Virus record (IMG/VR): IMGVR_UViG_3300042887_002087
Location: 1 to 64,000 of that record
Length of the DNA: 64,000 bases
From: a virus
Strand: one strand, 5' to 3'
The position numbers and the translations under genes are program-made. Of the stretch, positions 23,879 through 32,220 are shown one piece after another; positions within the stretch are counted from its first letter, which is position 1; every line of letters starts with the position of its first letter. The notes under the pieces were generated by a model. The model was not told the origin of the DNA. It saw only the letters and a list, made by a program, of their open reading frames with translations, and ran no database searches.

Positions 23879-26046
23879 TAACAGTTAGTTTTATTTTTAT
23901 AATTATTAAATCCACCAAATAGATCATTTTTATTTTTATATGATTTTTCATTTCTTAAATAAAAATTAATATCATTTACAACATAGTGTGTATTATTCAT
24001 ATATGGAAATCTTGTTCCATTACCATCTTGATCCACAAATCCATGATCATATAAATCTCTCCATTTCCATAATTTATCATCATTATCGTAAATTGCATTT
24101 TCGGGTAAATTGATTAAATCGTTTGTTTTTGAACTTTCGATATATGGAGATAGTTCTCTTAATTTAACTCTGTAGTGTGGTTGGTAATAATACCCGACTG
24201 TATTTGATGGTGTTGCTCCTTGATAAAAACTATCTTGATCTTGTGAGTGATAAAATAATCTATTACTTCCACCTACTGTTGTTCCAGAAAAAATTGTTTT
24301 GTGTGAAAATTTATGAAACGCCTCACTAATAATTCTTTCTTTTAATTCTTTTCTATTGTATTCAACGAAGGCACCTGTAAGACCTGTGGTTCCTACCGGT
24401 ATAGTTGTTCCGCCAGTAAATGTTACACCCGTATAATTGTAGGTACTACCTAATATTGTATTTGTTTTACCACTGAACGTTTGTGTTAATCCTGTCATTA
24501 CCTTTTCAACCGATGTTGTTCCACTAAATTGATTATCCAACCAATTATCATGAAAATTAAATTTAAATCCTACTTTTGGTGGGTAATCAAATAATCCGTT
24601 ACCGTTTTTAAAAATTATACTTACATAAACTTCTGTTGGTGTGTAACCCAAATTATTGGTTATTCCGGTTAATGAGAATGTTTCTTTAAAATCAAATAAT
24701 ACAGATTCTTGTCGATTTCTTTCTACTAATATATCATTTTCTTGTAATGGATTTTCGAATAATATTTTTCTTTCGTCTTCAAAAATTGATGATTCAAAAC
24801 CAACTTTATCCATAATATATTGTTGATCTCCTGTTAATGTTTTATGTTTATGAACATAATATTGTGACGTTGTTCCTGAAATATTTTTAATATCTAAACA
24901 TCTTTTACCTAACACAACTGAGCTTAATATTGTTCCCGACGAAAATTCATTTTTTAATATGTTGATTACATAATTTTCTGAATTATAAGTTTGATTACCA
25001 ACACTATCGATATAGTAAATTCTATATTTTTCGGTGTCGGAAGTAATTGGTATTGTATAATATTGTCTATTAGATGTTTGTTGCCAGAAACTTGTTGATC
25101 CCGTAATCGGTGGTATATTATTTAAATTAGAATTTACTAAAGATTTATAAGTTGCTCCCGAATAAAAAACTAAATTATTAACATCATAAGTTTCAGTTGA
25201 ATTCCAATTAGTAACTAATTTCCAATTTGTATTTCCTGTTAGTGGTGGTATGTTATTTACATTACTATTTATTTTTGATGTATATATTTTATCAGAATAA
25301 TGTATAATATTATCTTTACTATAGGTAACTCCTGAAACCCAATTATGAGAAGTATATGTACCTCCCGATAGAATAATATATTCCCCTTGTGATATTCCGT
25401 GTTCAACTGGTGATGTTAATATATAATAATTTGGATCTGTTGTACTGTCTACTCTAAATGGTATTCCGTTACCAGCAACAAAGTTAAAATTAGTTTCATC
25501 TGATAAAGTATAGTTCATAGTGAATCCACTATCTTGTCCGTTCACATAACTTAAATATAAATTCCAATTTTTATAAGGAGCGTCGATTGATGTTGTGATG
25601 GTATGACCGGTGTATCTTCCAAATGGTGTTCCGTCAAATAAATCAATTTTTGGTATTACATTTGTTGTTCCTAATGTAGATCCATATGAAGGGGTTGTCC
25701 TTTCTCGTAAAACATCATTTCTTAAAAATGCAAATTCATTATATGGTACAAATCCTAAATCATTTCCCGTTCCGTCACCACATAAATAAAGGTTTCTTAA
25801 TAGTGGAATATAATCAGTAAAACCATTATACATGTTTCTAAAAACCATTTTTAATTTACCATATATTTTATAATTAAAACTTTGGTTTCTTTCATCATCA
25901 AATAATTCGGTTAGATTTAACATTATATTTCTATCACCTTCTCTCATCAATGTCTCATCATTATCTAATTTAACATTAAGATTAAGATCCTGTTCATCTG
26001 CCTTAAAATATCTTTTACTCGGTAATAAAATTTGTTTCTTTTTCAT
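23878..26046 (-). CDS. Virion protein with tandem carbohydrate-binding-like modules (722 aa)
   Basis: The N-terminus of this 722-residue protein (LLPSKRYFKADEQDLNLNVKL) is structural in character. Around residues 235-330 two tandem modules, YSKDNIIHYSDKIYTSKIN...NTNW and YDVNNLVFYSGATYKSLVN...SFW, show the short aromatic V-x-Y-x-G-x-x-Y-x-S...P...W pattern of chitin/cellulose-binding-type modules; a third relative is in the 490-residue protein. The rest is beta-rich with many SGTT turns. It lies between the 1205-residue protein (14-bp gap) and the 710-residue protein (1-bp overlap) in the same operon. A surface-glycan-binding fibre component is inferred. Confidence 0.7.
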   Translation of the reverse strand: MKKKQILLPSKRYFKADEQDLNLNVKLDNDETLMREGDRNIMLNLTELFDDERNQSFNYKIYGKLKMVFRNMYNGFTDYIPLLRNLYLCGDGTGNDLGFVPYNEFAFLRNDVLRERTTPSYGSTLGTTNVIPKIDLFDGTPFGRYTGHTITTSIDAPYKNWNLYLSYVNGQDSGFTMNYTLSDETNFNFVAGNGIPFRVDSTTDPNYYILTSPVEHGISQGEYIILSGGTYTSHNWVSGVTYSKDNIIHYSDKIYTSKINSNVNNIPPLTGNTNWKLVTNWNSTETYDVNNLVFYSGATYKSLVNSNLNNIPPITGSTSFWQQTSNRQYYTIPITSDTEKYRIYYIDSVGNQTYNSENYVINILKNEFSSGTILSSVVLGKRCLDIKNISGTTSQYYVHKHKTLTGDQQYIMDKVGFESSIFEDERKILFENPLQENDILVERNRQESVLFDFKETFSLTGITNNLGYTPTEVYVSIIFKNGNGLFDYPPKVGFKFNFHDNWLDNQFSGTTSVEKVMTGLTQTFSGKTNTILGSTYNYTGVTFTGGTTIPVGTTGLTGAFVEYNRKELKERIISEAFHKFSHKTIFSGTTVGGSNRLFYHSQDQDSFYQGATPSNTVGYYYQPHYRVKLRELSPYIESSKTNDLINLPENAIYDNDDKLWKWRDLYDHGFVDQDGNGTRFPYMNNTHYVVNDINFYLRNEKSYKNKNDLFGGFNNYKNKTNC

Positions 26047-26059
26047 TTTTTAGTTTTTA

Positions 26060-29000
26060 TTAAGGAACTTGGTTTTCACATTCAAGTAAATTAAATGCCC
26101 CTTTAGGACCAAATAAATCTACAAACTTATCCATTCCCGTTTTACCCGCCATTAGTCCAAAATAAAAATGAAATGGTGTCGAAAGGATTTGTCTATTTCC
26201 ACTGTAATAATCAATTGTTGGTCTTATGATATAATCAATTGAACTACTCCAAAATTGTGAGTGCCAACCATTTGTTATTGTAATACCTTGGTATGTTGAG
26301 TTACCCGATACTGGACCAACTCTTGTATATAATGTTCCTCCTGTTGGTGCCTTAGTATATTGTCCCGACCCACCAGATAATAATTGATTTGTAAATCCTG
26401 TTACGTGTAAATAAGTAAAACCAGGATATTCTAAACCATAGTCCTCACTACTATCAAAAGGATTTTCATCAAGATCAACAATATCAAAATCAATTTGATC
26501 TGTACCATCTCCATTTATTGTTAAACCACTAAAAGTATAAGTCATTGGTAATAACAAATATTTGTCTGACGAATCATTTGGTGCTCCATTAATATTATAA
26601 GCATATGTCATTCCTTGTAAAGGTTGTAATTCAACGGAACCATAATCCCAAGATTGACTATCTTTATATTCATTATATGGGCCAAATCCTTCACCTCCCT
26701 TATCCCACAAATAAAACGGTACTTTTTGTGAAGATCCATAAGTATCAGAATCCCAACCCAATCTTCCTGGTTCATTTAAACACGCTCTAATTCTTTCACC
26801 ATCTTCTTTTAGATCGAAAGTAACCGGTAATGGTCCATATTGAGAGTTTACGGTTTTAAAAACTTCAGGATAAATCTCAGGATCTAACTTATTGAATTGA
26901 TATGCAAGATATTTTGAATTTTCTAAATCAAATCCTTCTATACCGGCTTCATTATTAATAGATAATAATTGTAGAATATCTCCATCTAAAATTTGTCTTA
27001 GACCTATTTTATTTTGAAATCCTTTGTTGGTAAAAAACATATCTAAATTTCCGAGAGCTCCTCCGACATCCATTCTATAATTAATTGCTAATCCAAGTAA
27101 ATCTCCAATGTCTTGATATGAGGTAGGTCCAATACTTCTTGATACAGAACAATTTGGATCTAATCTTTTATCAATACATATTTCTTTAATAAATTCATCT
27201 CTTGGTCCTAAATCTACAAATGTCGTAGGGTGATTTAATTCATTAGGTATAAAATTACCATTTTTAAATTTAGCTGACCTATAATAAAATTTATTAATTC
27301 CGTTACCTACGAATCTTACCAATGTCCTACAATATCTTATTAATTTTTCATTATTACTACTTATAGCTCTAGTAACTCCTTTAGCTTTAAATTGTAAAAA
27401 ATATAGTGATCCAGATAACCAATTATCAATAAAACCATAATTAACGACACCACCACAAAACATTTTACCCACTCGTTTTCTTCTATAGTATTCTCTCAAT
27501 ATACCTGTTAATCTTGCTGGAGTTTGAGTACCTGGAACAATATAAAAAACTCCGTTTGCGAATTCACTTCTTGCACTTGGGGTTGCGTATCCTCCATTAT
27601 AATTATAACTTTCACAAGCAAAATCTTGAACACCTGTTACGAATGGATTACCTGAATTATATGGATAATATGATTCTGGCACATTTATTGCTCCCCCATA
27701 AATTGCGGTGGAGATTAATATATTACCTGCACTTAATTCTGTTTTTAATTGTGCATTAGTTTGAACATATTTTCTTCCTATATTTTCTGGTAAAAGTGTA
27801 GCATTATAACCGCAACCTTTAAATTCACTCGTATTACTAGTATTCGTAACAAAATACCCTGTCACCAAATTATCATCATATAATGTATCATAATAACCAC
27901 AACTACTATTTCCACTATAAGATATGCCAGAACCATTTCCACCTCCAATAGTGGAACTTTCATCTGAACATTCGACGCATTCAGGATAATTAATTAAACT
28001 TAATTTTGTTTGATTATTAATAACAAATTCTGTAAGTCTTGATCTTAGAGGTCTATTCCTTTTTGCCGCAACAGAAATTAACGCTTCGACTATAAATCCT
28101 AAAATAAAAACTGTAAAATTTAAAAATTGTAATGTTAAAAATTTAATAACAAAATCCAATACTAATAAAAAATCGGCAATTAATAATGGAAATGTATAAT
28201 TCTTTATACCAAAATTTGATGGTGGTGTTAGTTTATCTCCACAATCTTCTTCTTCACTTGGAATTGTGTCATTTATATTAGCGAAACCGACTTGTCCAAT
28301 TAAATTTGTGCCGTTATATCTCTGTTGAAATGACGATACTGTATAGACTTTATTATATGTAAATCTATAAAAATAATCTTGTGGATAATACTCACCTCCA
28401 TCATTATTTAAAATTAATGGTAAAGCCTCAGATGGATAATCACTTAGACTTGTTGAAAACGCATATGATTTATCATTTGGAACATCATAAGAAAATCCAC
28501 CTAACGTTTCGGTTAATTGATACTCTCTTATGTTTGGTAACAAATAATCAGCATTAAATCTAACTCTCGTTAAATCATTATCATTCATGTTAATTCTAAA
28601 TCTATAACATCCTGATGTTGGAATACCTCTATTAATATCATTAGTTATTTCATTCTCACCAAATTCATTTGTAATTACATAATCCATGTTCATAACAACC
28701 GGTAATACAAATCCACCGTCATCGGGTATATCCTCATTTATATTAACAACTTCTAAACGTGGGTAATTGTTATCATCTTTTTGAGGTGTGAATCTAATAG
28801 CTTCAATCTTACCTGACTTAGCAACTAAATCACATTTTCTTCCCATTTTTCTTCTTGGGGTACAAGCTTTATTAATTGCATTTTTACTACTGTCAGTAAA
28901 AATACCACCAATTACATATGCTTTAGGTTGAATATTAACTCCGTTTTCTGTTAAGTCAAAATCTGTTCTTGTAATACCAATCTCACATAAAGATTCATTT

Positions 29001-29677
29001 CCCCAAAAAGGATAAACTTGGATGATTTTATTTATACTAACAATTTGTGGTAAAGAGTCTAAATCTTCAGATTCTTTAAATGAGAATTTGTTTTTAAATC
29101 CATCGACATTTATTCCTTGTCTAATAAAATCATACGGTCTTAAAGAGAAACAACCGACATCAGATAAGTCAGCATCCATATGTATTGTTTGTGCACCAAT
29201 AGGTACACCCCAAATCATAAAATCACCCGCACTATTTGTTTTAACTGTGTATTTGTAATATTTCTCATATACCTCTAAAACTTCTTCTCTCTCTAAAATA
29301 TTAGTTTGATCGGGAAACGTCCCCGTTTTTGCATGTCCACTATGTTGTTGTCTTGATGGTAATAAGTTATAACGATAATTATTTTCGTCTCTGTCAGTAA
29401 CTTCCTTATATGGGTAAAGAGTAGAAATTACAGGATCCTCTTCATCTTCTATTGTTAATGGTACAAATATTGATACTCTTACATTACCGAGTCCAAAACC
29501 ATTGTTTGCAGTAACTCTACCACAGACAACTCCGTAATCAGAGCACATCGAAGTGTAAATCTCTTTTTGACTAAATTTTAAAGATAAAATCTCTAAAACG
29601 TCAAAATCTTGTTTTAACTCAACTGTGATTTTTTGGTCAACCCCAATATTGGTTGAAATTCTATGCTTTTGTATCAT
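26060..29677 (-). CDS. Large virion protein with Ig/carboxypeptidase-regulatory-like domain and hydrophobic segment (1205 aa)
   Basis: Residues about 45-175 contain VCGRVTANNGFGLGNVRVSIFV and, after an insert, TVKTNSAGDFMIWGVPIGAQT. That resembles a beta-sandwich regulatory-like domain (G-x-V...G...V.V....T.x.G.F.....G). A long hydrophobic stretch at about residues 494-536 (LLIADFLLVLDFVIKFLTLQ and LNFTVFILGFIVEALISVA) is striking for a virion protein and could be membrane-active or buried. Cys-rich loops follow. It is the first gene of a four-gene late operon (box at 29684-29691, 6 nt from the ATG) next to the gp6 gene, so it probably forms part of the baseplate periphery or fibre network. 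The T4 positional equivalent would be a wedge protein such as gp7, but no sequence match is claimed. Confidence 0.72.
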   Translation of the reverse strand: MIQKHRISTNIGVDQKITVELKQDFDVLEILSLKFSQKEIYTSMCSDYGVVCGRVTANNGFGLGNVRVSIFVPLTIEDEEDPVISTLYPYKEVTDRDENNYRYNLLPSRQQHSGHAKTGTFPDQTNILEREEVLEVYEKYYKYTVKTNSAGDFMIWGVPIGAQTIHMDADLSDVGCFSLRPYDFIRQGINVDGFKNKFSFKESEDLDSLPQIVSINKIIQVYPFWGNESLCEIGITRTDFDLTENGVNIQPKAYVIGGIFTDSSKNAINKACTPRRKMGRKCDLVAKSGKIEAIRFTPQKDDNNYPRLEVVNINEDIPDDGGFVLPVVMNMDYVITNEFGENEITNDINRGIPTSGCYRFRINMNDNDLTRVRFNADYLLPNIREYQLTETLGGFSYDVPNDKSYAFSTSLSDYPSEALPLILNNDGGEYYPQDYFYRFTYNKVYTVSSFQQRYNGTNLIGQVGFANINDTIPSEEEDCGDKLTPPSNFGIKNYTFPLLIADFLLVLDFVIKFLTLQFLNFTVFILGFIVEALISVAAKRNRPLRSRLTEFVINNQTKLSLINYPECVECSDESSTIGGGNGSGISYSGNSSCGYYDTLYDDNLVTGYFVTNTSNTSEFKGCGYNATLLPENIGRKYVQTNAQLKTELSAGNILISTAIYGGAINVPESYYPYNSGNPFVTGVQDFACESYNYNGGYATPSARSEFANGVFYIVPGTQTPARLTGILREYYRRKRVGKMFCGGVVNYGFIDNWLSGSLYFLQFKAKGVTRAISSNNEKLIRYCRTLVRFVGNGINKFYYRSAKFKNGNFIPNELNHPTTFVDLGPRDEFIKEICIDKRLDPNCSVSRSIGPTSYQDIGDLLGLAINYRMDVGGALGNLDMFFTNKGFQNKIGLRQILDGDILQLLSINNEAGIEGFDLENSKYLAYQFNKLDPEIYPEVFKTVNSQYGPLPVTFDLKEDGERIRACLNEPGRLGWDSDTYGSSQKVPFYLWDKGGEGFGPYNEYKDSQSWDYGSVELQPLQGMTYAYNINGAPNDSSDKYLLLPMTYTFSGLTINGDGTDQIDFDIVDLDENPFDSSEDYGLEYPGFTYLHVTGFTNQLLSGGSGQYTKAPTGGTLYTRVGPVSGNSTYQGITITNGWHSQFWSSSIDYIIRPTIDYYSGNRQILSTPFHFYFGLMAGKTGMDKFVDLFGPKGAFNLLECENQVP

Positions 29678-29683
29678 TCTTAT

Positions 29684-29691
29684 AATAAATA
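29684..29691 (-). promoter_or_regulatory. Late-type promoter box (TATTTATT), 6 nt from ATG
   Basis: Sense TATTTATT just before the start of the 1205-residue gene, in the spacer after the baseplate genes. Confidence 0.55.
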
Positions 29692-29732
29692 GAAACTATG
29701 TGATTTTCTATATATTATAACGAAAAAACATT

Positions 29733-31562
29733 TTAAAATGTAGCCGTTCCTAATGTTTTAACCCTAACTTTAATATCTTTATTTGGGAATCTAATTTGGA
29801 AGATTTGATTTGACTTCATAAAGATCATATTATCGGATTGATTTATCAATCTAGTGTTTTGATCTGTTGTTTGTGATGGCTCCGCAGATGAATACTCACC
29901 TCCTATTTTACTGTAAACTCTTGTCTCAATTACATTTATCACACCTGATACGCTACCTACGATTTTGTTTAAAGCACCGATAAACAAAGGATCACCCATT
30001 TTACGTTTTTCTATTGCAAAATGTTCAATTGTATCCTGAATTACCGTTTGTATGATATCCGTCTGATTTGCGTTTTTATCTATGTTTAAATCAATTTCTA
30101 ACCCCATATCGATGACTTCACCACTTACAATATCCAAATAGTCATTAATCATTTTATATTCCGTAAGATAGGTTAAAATGTTCGATTTTAGTGTATAAGA
30201 AACAGTATCAGTTAAATTACCTTGGTCGTCATATGATAATAATTTAATTCTAATCTTATTATCTTCCTCCATAACATTAACCTTAGCTGGTGCTCCGTAT
30301 GTTGATGGCATCGTTTCAATTAATGATTTATAATCATTTAATGTAACCGCCCTATTTTGTGCTGCAAAGTTATATGAAACCATATTACGAATTTCTTCGA
30401 TTGTTGGTTGGTCCGCACCACCTACTGCAGGTGTTATGTTATTAACTCTAAGTGATTGTACCACACCAGTATTCTTTGCTGGCACAGGTCCTGAAACTAT
30501 AAATTCAACATCATCTACGTTTGTAATTACATTCACCCCTAAGTTACTATCTTTACCACCACCCACACGATATTGTACAAATAATGTTGTATTAATTTTT
30601 GGTGTAGTTCCTAATGATAGATTATTTAAATAACTCGCCAAATTAACTTTCAATTGTCCTGTCATATAGTTGTCCAAATTGTCTAATGGATTAACTGTAC
30701 CCGAACCAAATGTTAATGAAAAATAACCTTCAGGTGTATATTCTGTTATGAATTTATTATTAACAGGTAAAAACGTTCCTGCGGTAAAATTATTTGTATC
30801 CGATACAGACGTTGGGTCTGGCACAAATACTTTATCTTGAATTAATGATTTAACCTCATACCATTTGTTTGAGGTATTAGAAAATTCATTTGATGTTGGA
30901 TTACTTGTAAAAGTTGTACCGTCCTTATGAATAACAGATGTTACTCCTAATACGTTTTGTTCGGGTAAGTATAATTTTAAGAAAGGTTTTTGATCCGCTT
31001 GGTTTATAACTCTTCTATAAATTTTTGTTATACCATTTACAACAGGTTCTCTTTTTGTAATTGTATAAGATATTAATCTATTATTTACATCAAAATTTGG
31101 TATCTTTAATCTATTAGGTTCTCCTTTTTTATTAAATGGAACAGAAAAATCAATATCATCAATTGTTTCAAAAACTTGACCTCCTCCTGAAACTTGAGCA
31201 CCACTCTTTAATATACCCAAATATCTAACATCTTCTTTATCTCCTCTAACATCCACAGTAATTGAAAAATCACATAATGCAACTGATGGTCTAACTCCTG
31301 GTAATCTAATACCATATGTTTTTGCAATATGATATAATGATTGTCTTTGTTGTGCAAAATCCAACATAGTTTCCTGCCAAACTCTATCAATGTGAAAGTG
31401 TAAGTTATCCGCAACCGCGGCATTAATATCTAATAACACCGAATAAATCGATGCGTCGTTAAAATTTTTAACTAAATCAGGATAGTAATTTTTAGTTAAT
31501 GTTACTAATTCATTTCTTAATCCCTGAAAATCTCTTGTTGCGTATGATATCTGTTTACTCAT
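29733..31562 (-). CDS. gp6: Baseplate wedge protein, gp6/baseplate-J-like
   Basis: This 609-residue protein has the gp6 N-terminal signature: YATRDFQGLRNELVTLTKNY, then IYSVLLDINAAVADNLHFHID, FAQQRQSLYHIAKTYGIRLPG. gp6 forms the inner ring of the baseplate that joins wedges and triggers sheath contraction. The middle and C-terminal regions (EEIRNMVSYNFAAQNRAVTLNDYKSLI as two neighbouring segments; IGALNKIVGSVSGVINV) match the baseplate-J-type core. Length is near that of T4 gp6 (660). It starts 2 bp after the gp25-like gene's stop, and both are driven from the late box at 32021-32028. Confidence 0.88.
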   Translation of the reverse strand: MSKQISYATRDFQGLRNELVTLTKNYYPDLVKNFNDASIYSVLLDINAAVADNLHFHIDRVWQETMLDFAQQRQSLYHIAKTYGIRLPGVRPSVALCDFSITVDVRGDKEDVRYLGILKSGAQVSGGGQVFETIDDIDFSVPFNKKGEPNRLKIPNFDVNNRLISYTITKREPVVNGITKIYRRVINQADQKPFLKLYLPEQNVLGVTSVIHKDGTTFTSNPTSNEFSNTSNKWYEVKSLIQDKVFVPDPTSVSDTNNFTAGTFLPVNNKFITEYTPEGYFSLTFGSGTVNPLDNLDNYMTGQLKVNLASYLNNLSLGTTPKINTTLFVQYRVGGGKDSNLGVNVITNVDDVEFIVSGPVPAKNTGVVQSLRVNNITPAVGGADQPTIEEIRNMVSYNFAAQNRAVTLNDYKSLIETMPSTYGAPAKVNVMEEDNKIRIKLLSYDDQGNLTDTVSYTLKSNILTYLTEYKMINDYLDIVSGEVIDMGLEIDLNIDKNANQTDIIQTVIQDTIEHFAIEKRKMGDPLFIGALNKIVGSVSGVINVIETRVYSKIGGEYSSAEPSQTTDQNTRLINQSDNMIFMKSNQIFQIRFPNKDIKVRVKTLGTATF

Positions 31563-31563
31563 C

Positions 31564-32016
31564 TTATATGTTTAAAATTATAAAGTCGGAAGTTGAAAAT
31601 GACCCGTTATTAACTGTATATTCTATTTTAACTACCGCCGTATATGGTTTTGTCGATTCATCAGAAACCCTAAATAATCTTTCATCTTCATCTTGTGCAA
31701 TACTTCTTTGTCGATTTGGATCATCTTCGGCGGATGTTATAGATATATTTGTAATATCTAAGTTTGGTATGAATTTTTTAACTCCTTCTCTGATTTCTTC
31801 TTCAATTAAATTATATGTAATTGCGTCATTTTGATCAAAAATATATTGATATATTCTTGTTCCAAAATCAGGTAAGTAATATCTACTACCTTTTCTTGTT
31901 AAAATAAGGTGTATAAGATTGGCTCTAATCTCCTTTTCAGGGATTTCAGTCATATTAAGATAATCTCCTTTAGGACTATCTCTAAATGGATAATCAATAC
32001 CGTACGTTACTGCCAT
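31564..32016 (-). CDS. gp25: Baseplate wedge protein, gp25-like
   Basis: This protein of about 150 residues matches the gp25/lysozyme-like wedge family: GIDYPFRDSPKGDYLNM, EIRANLIHLILTRKGSRYYLP, DFGTRIYQYIF, then IEEEIREGVKKFIPNLDI. gp25 is the wedge subunit that initiates sheath polymerisation. The open frame extends to a TTG at 32022, but the ATG at 32016 gives the conserved start MAVTYG and lies 4 nt from a late box. It is co-transcribed with gp6 (2-bp gap). Confidence 0.88.
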   Translation of the reverse strand: MAVTYGIDYPFRDSPKGDYLNMTEIPEKEIRANLIHLILTRKGSRYYLPDFGTRIYQYIFDQNDAITYNLIEEEIREGVKKFIPNLDITNISITSAEDDPNRQRSIAQDEDERLFRVSDESTKPYTAVVKIEYTVNNGSFSTSDFIILNI

Positions 32017-32020
32017 ATTC

Positions 32021-32028
32021 AATAAATA
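32021..32028 (-). promoter_or_regulatory. Late-type promoter box (TATTTATT) for gp25-gp6
   Basis: Sense TATTTATT ends 4 nt before the gp25 ATG at 32016 and lies 19 bp after the end of the DUF5522-like gene. Confidence 0.55.
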
Positions 32029-32046
32029 TAGATAAACCTAAAATGG

Positions 32047-32220
32047 TTATGTATCCTCTTTTATTTTTGAGTTCCCTTTTATAATATGTGGGGGGTCATA
32101 AGGACAATTTGCGCATCCATTGGAACAACAATGTCCTCTCTTCTGTAAAAAAAGAGAAGTCAGAACCATAAGCCCCGACTTCTCATCTATGTAATAATCT
32201 ACTCCTTCCTCTAATTTCAT
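32047..32220 (-). CDS. DUF5522-like small Cys-rich protein (57 aa)
   Basis: This 57-residue ORF starts MKLEEGVDYYIDEKSGLMVL. It contains LFLQKRGHCCSNGCANCPYD, matching the K-R-G-x-C-C-x-N/S-G-C-x-x-C-P-Y signature of DUF5522, a small family I know from Bacteroidota and other bacteria. The four Cys (CC-x3-C-x2-C) probably bind a metal. The ATG overlaps the class II ribonucleotide reductase stop by one base (TAATG), so it is translationally coupled to it. Whether it serves reductase chemistry, cobalamin handling or something unrelated is unknown. Confidence 0.82.
   Translation of the reverse strand: MKLEEGVDYYIDEKSGLMVLTSLFLQKRGHCCSNGCANCPYDPPHIIKGNSKIKEDT

Noticed and set aside
31499-31834. 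111-codon plus-strand ORF
   Set aside because: Fully opposite to the conserved gp6 and gp25 genes; codon pattern is that of an antisense shadow.
32017-32022. TTG start for gp25
   Set aside because: The ATG at 32016 gives the conserved N-terminus and the late box would overlap a TTG-initiated leader.
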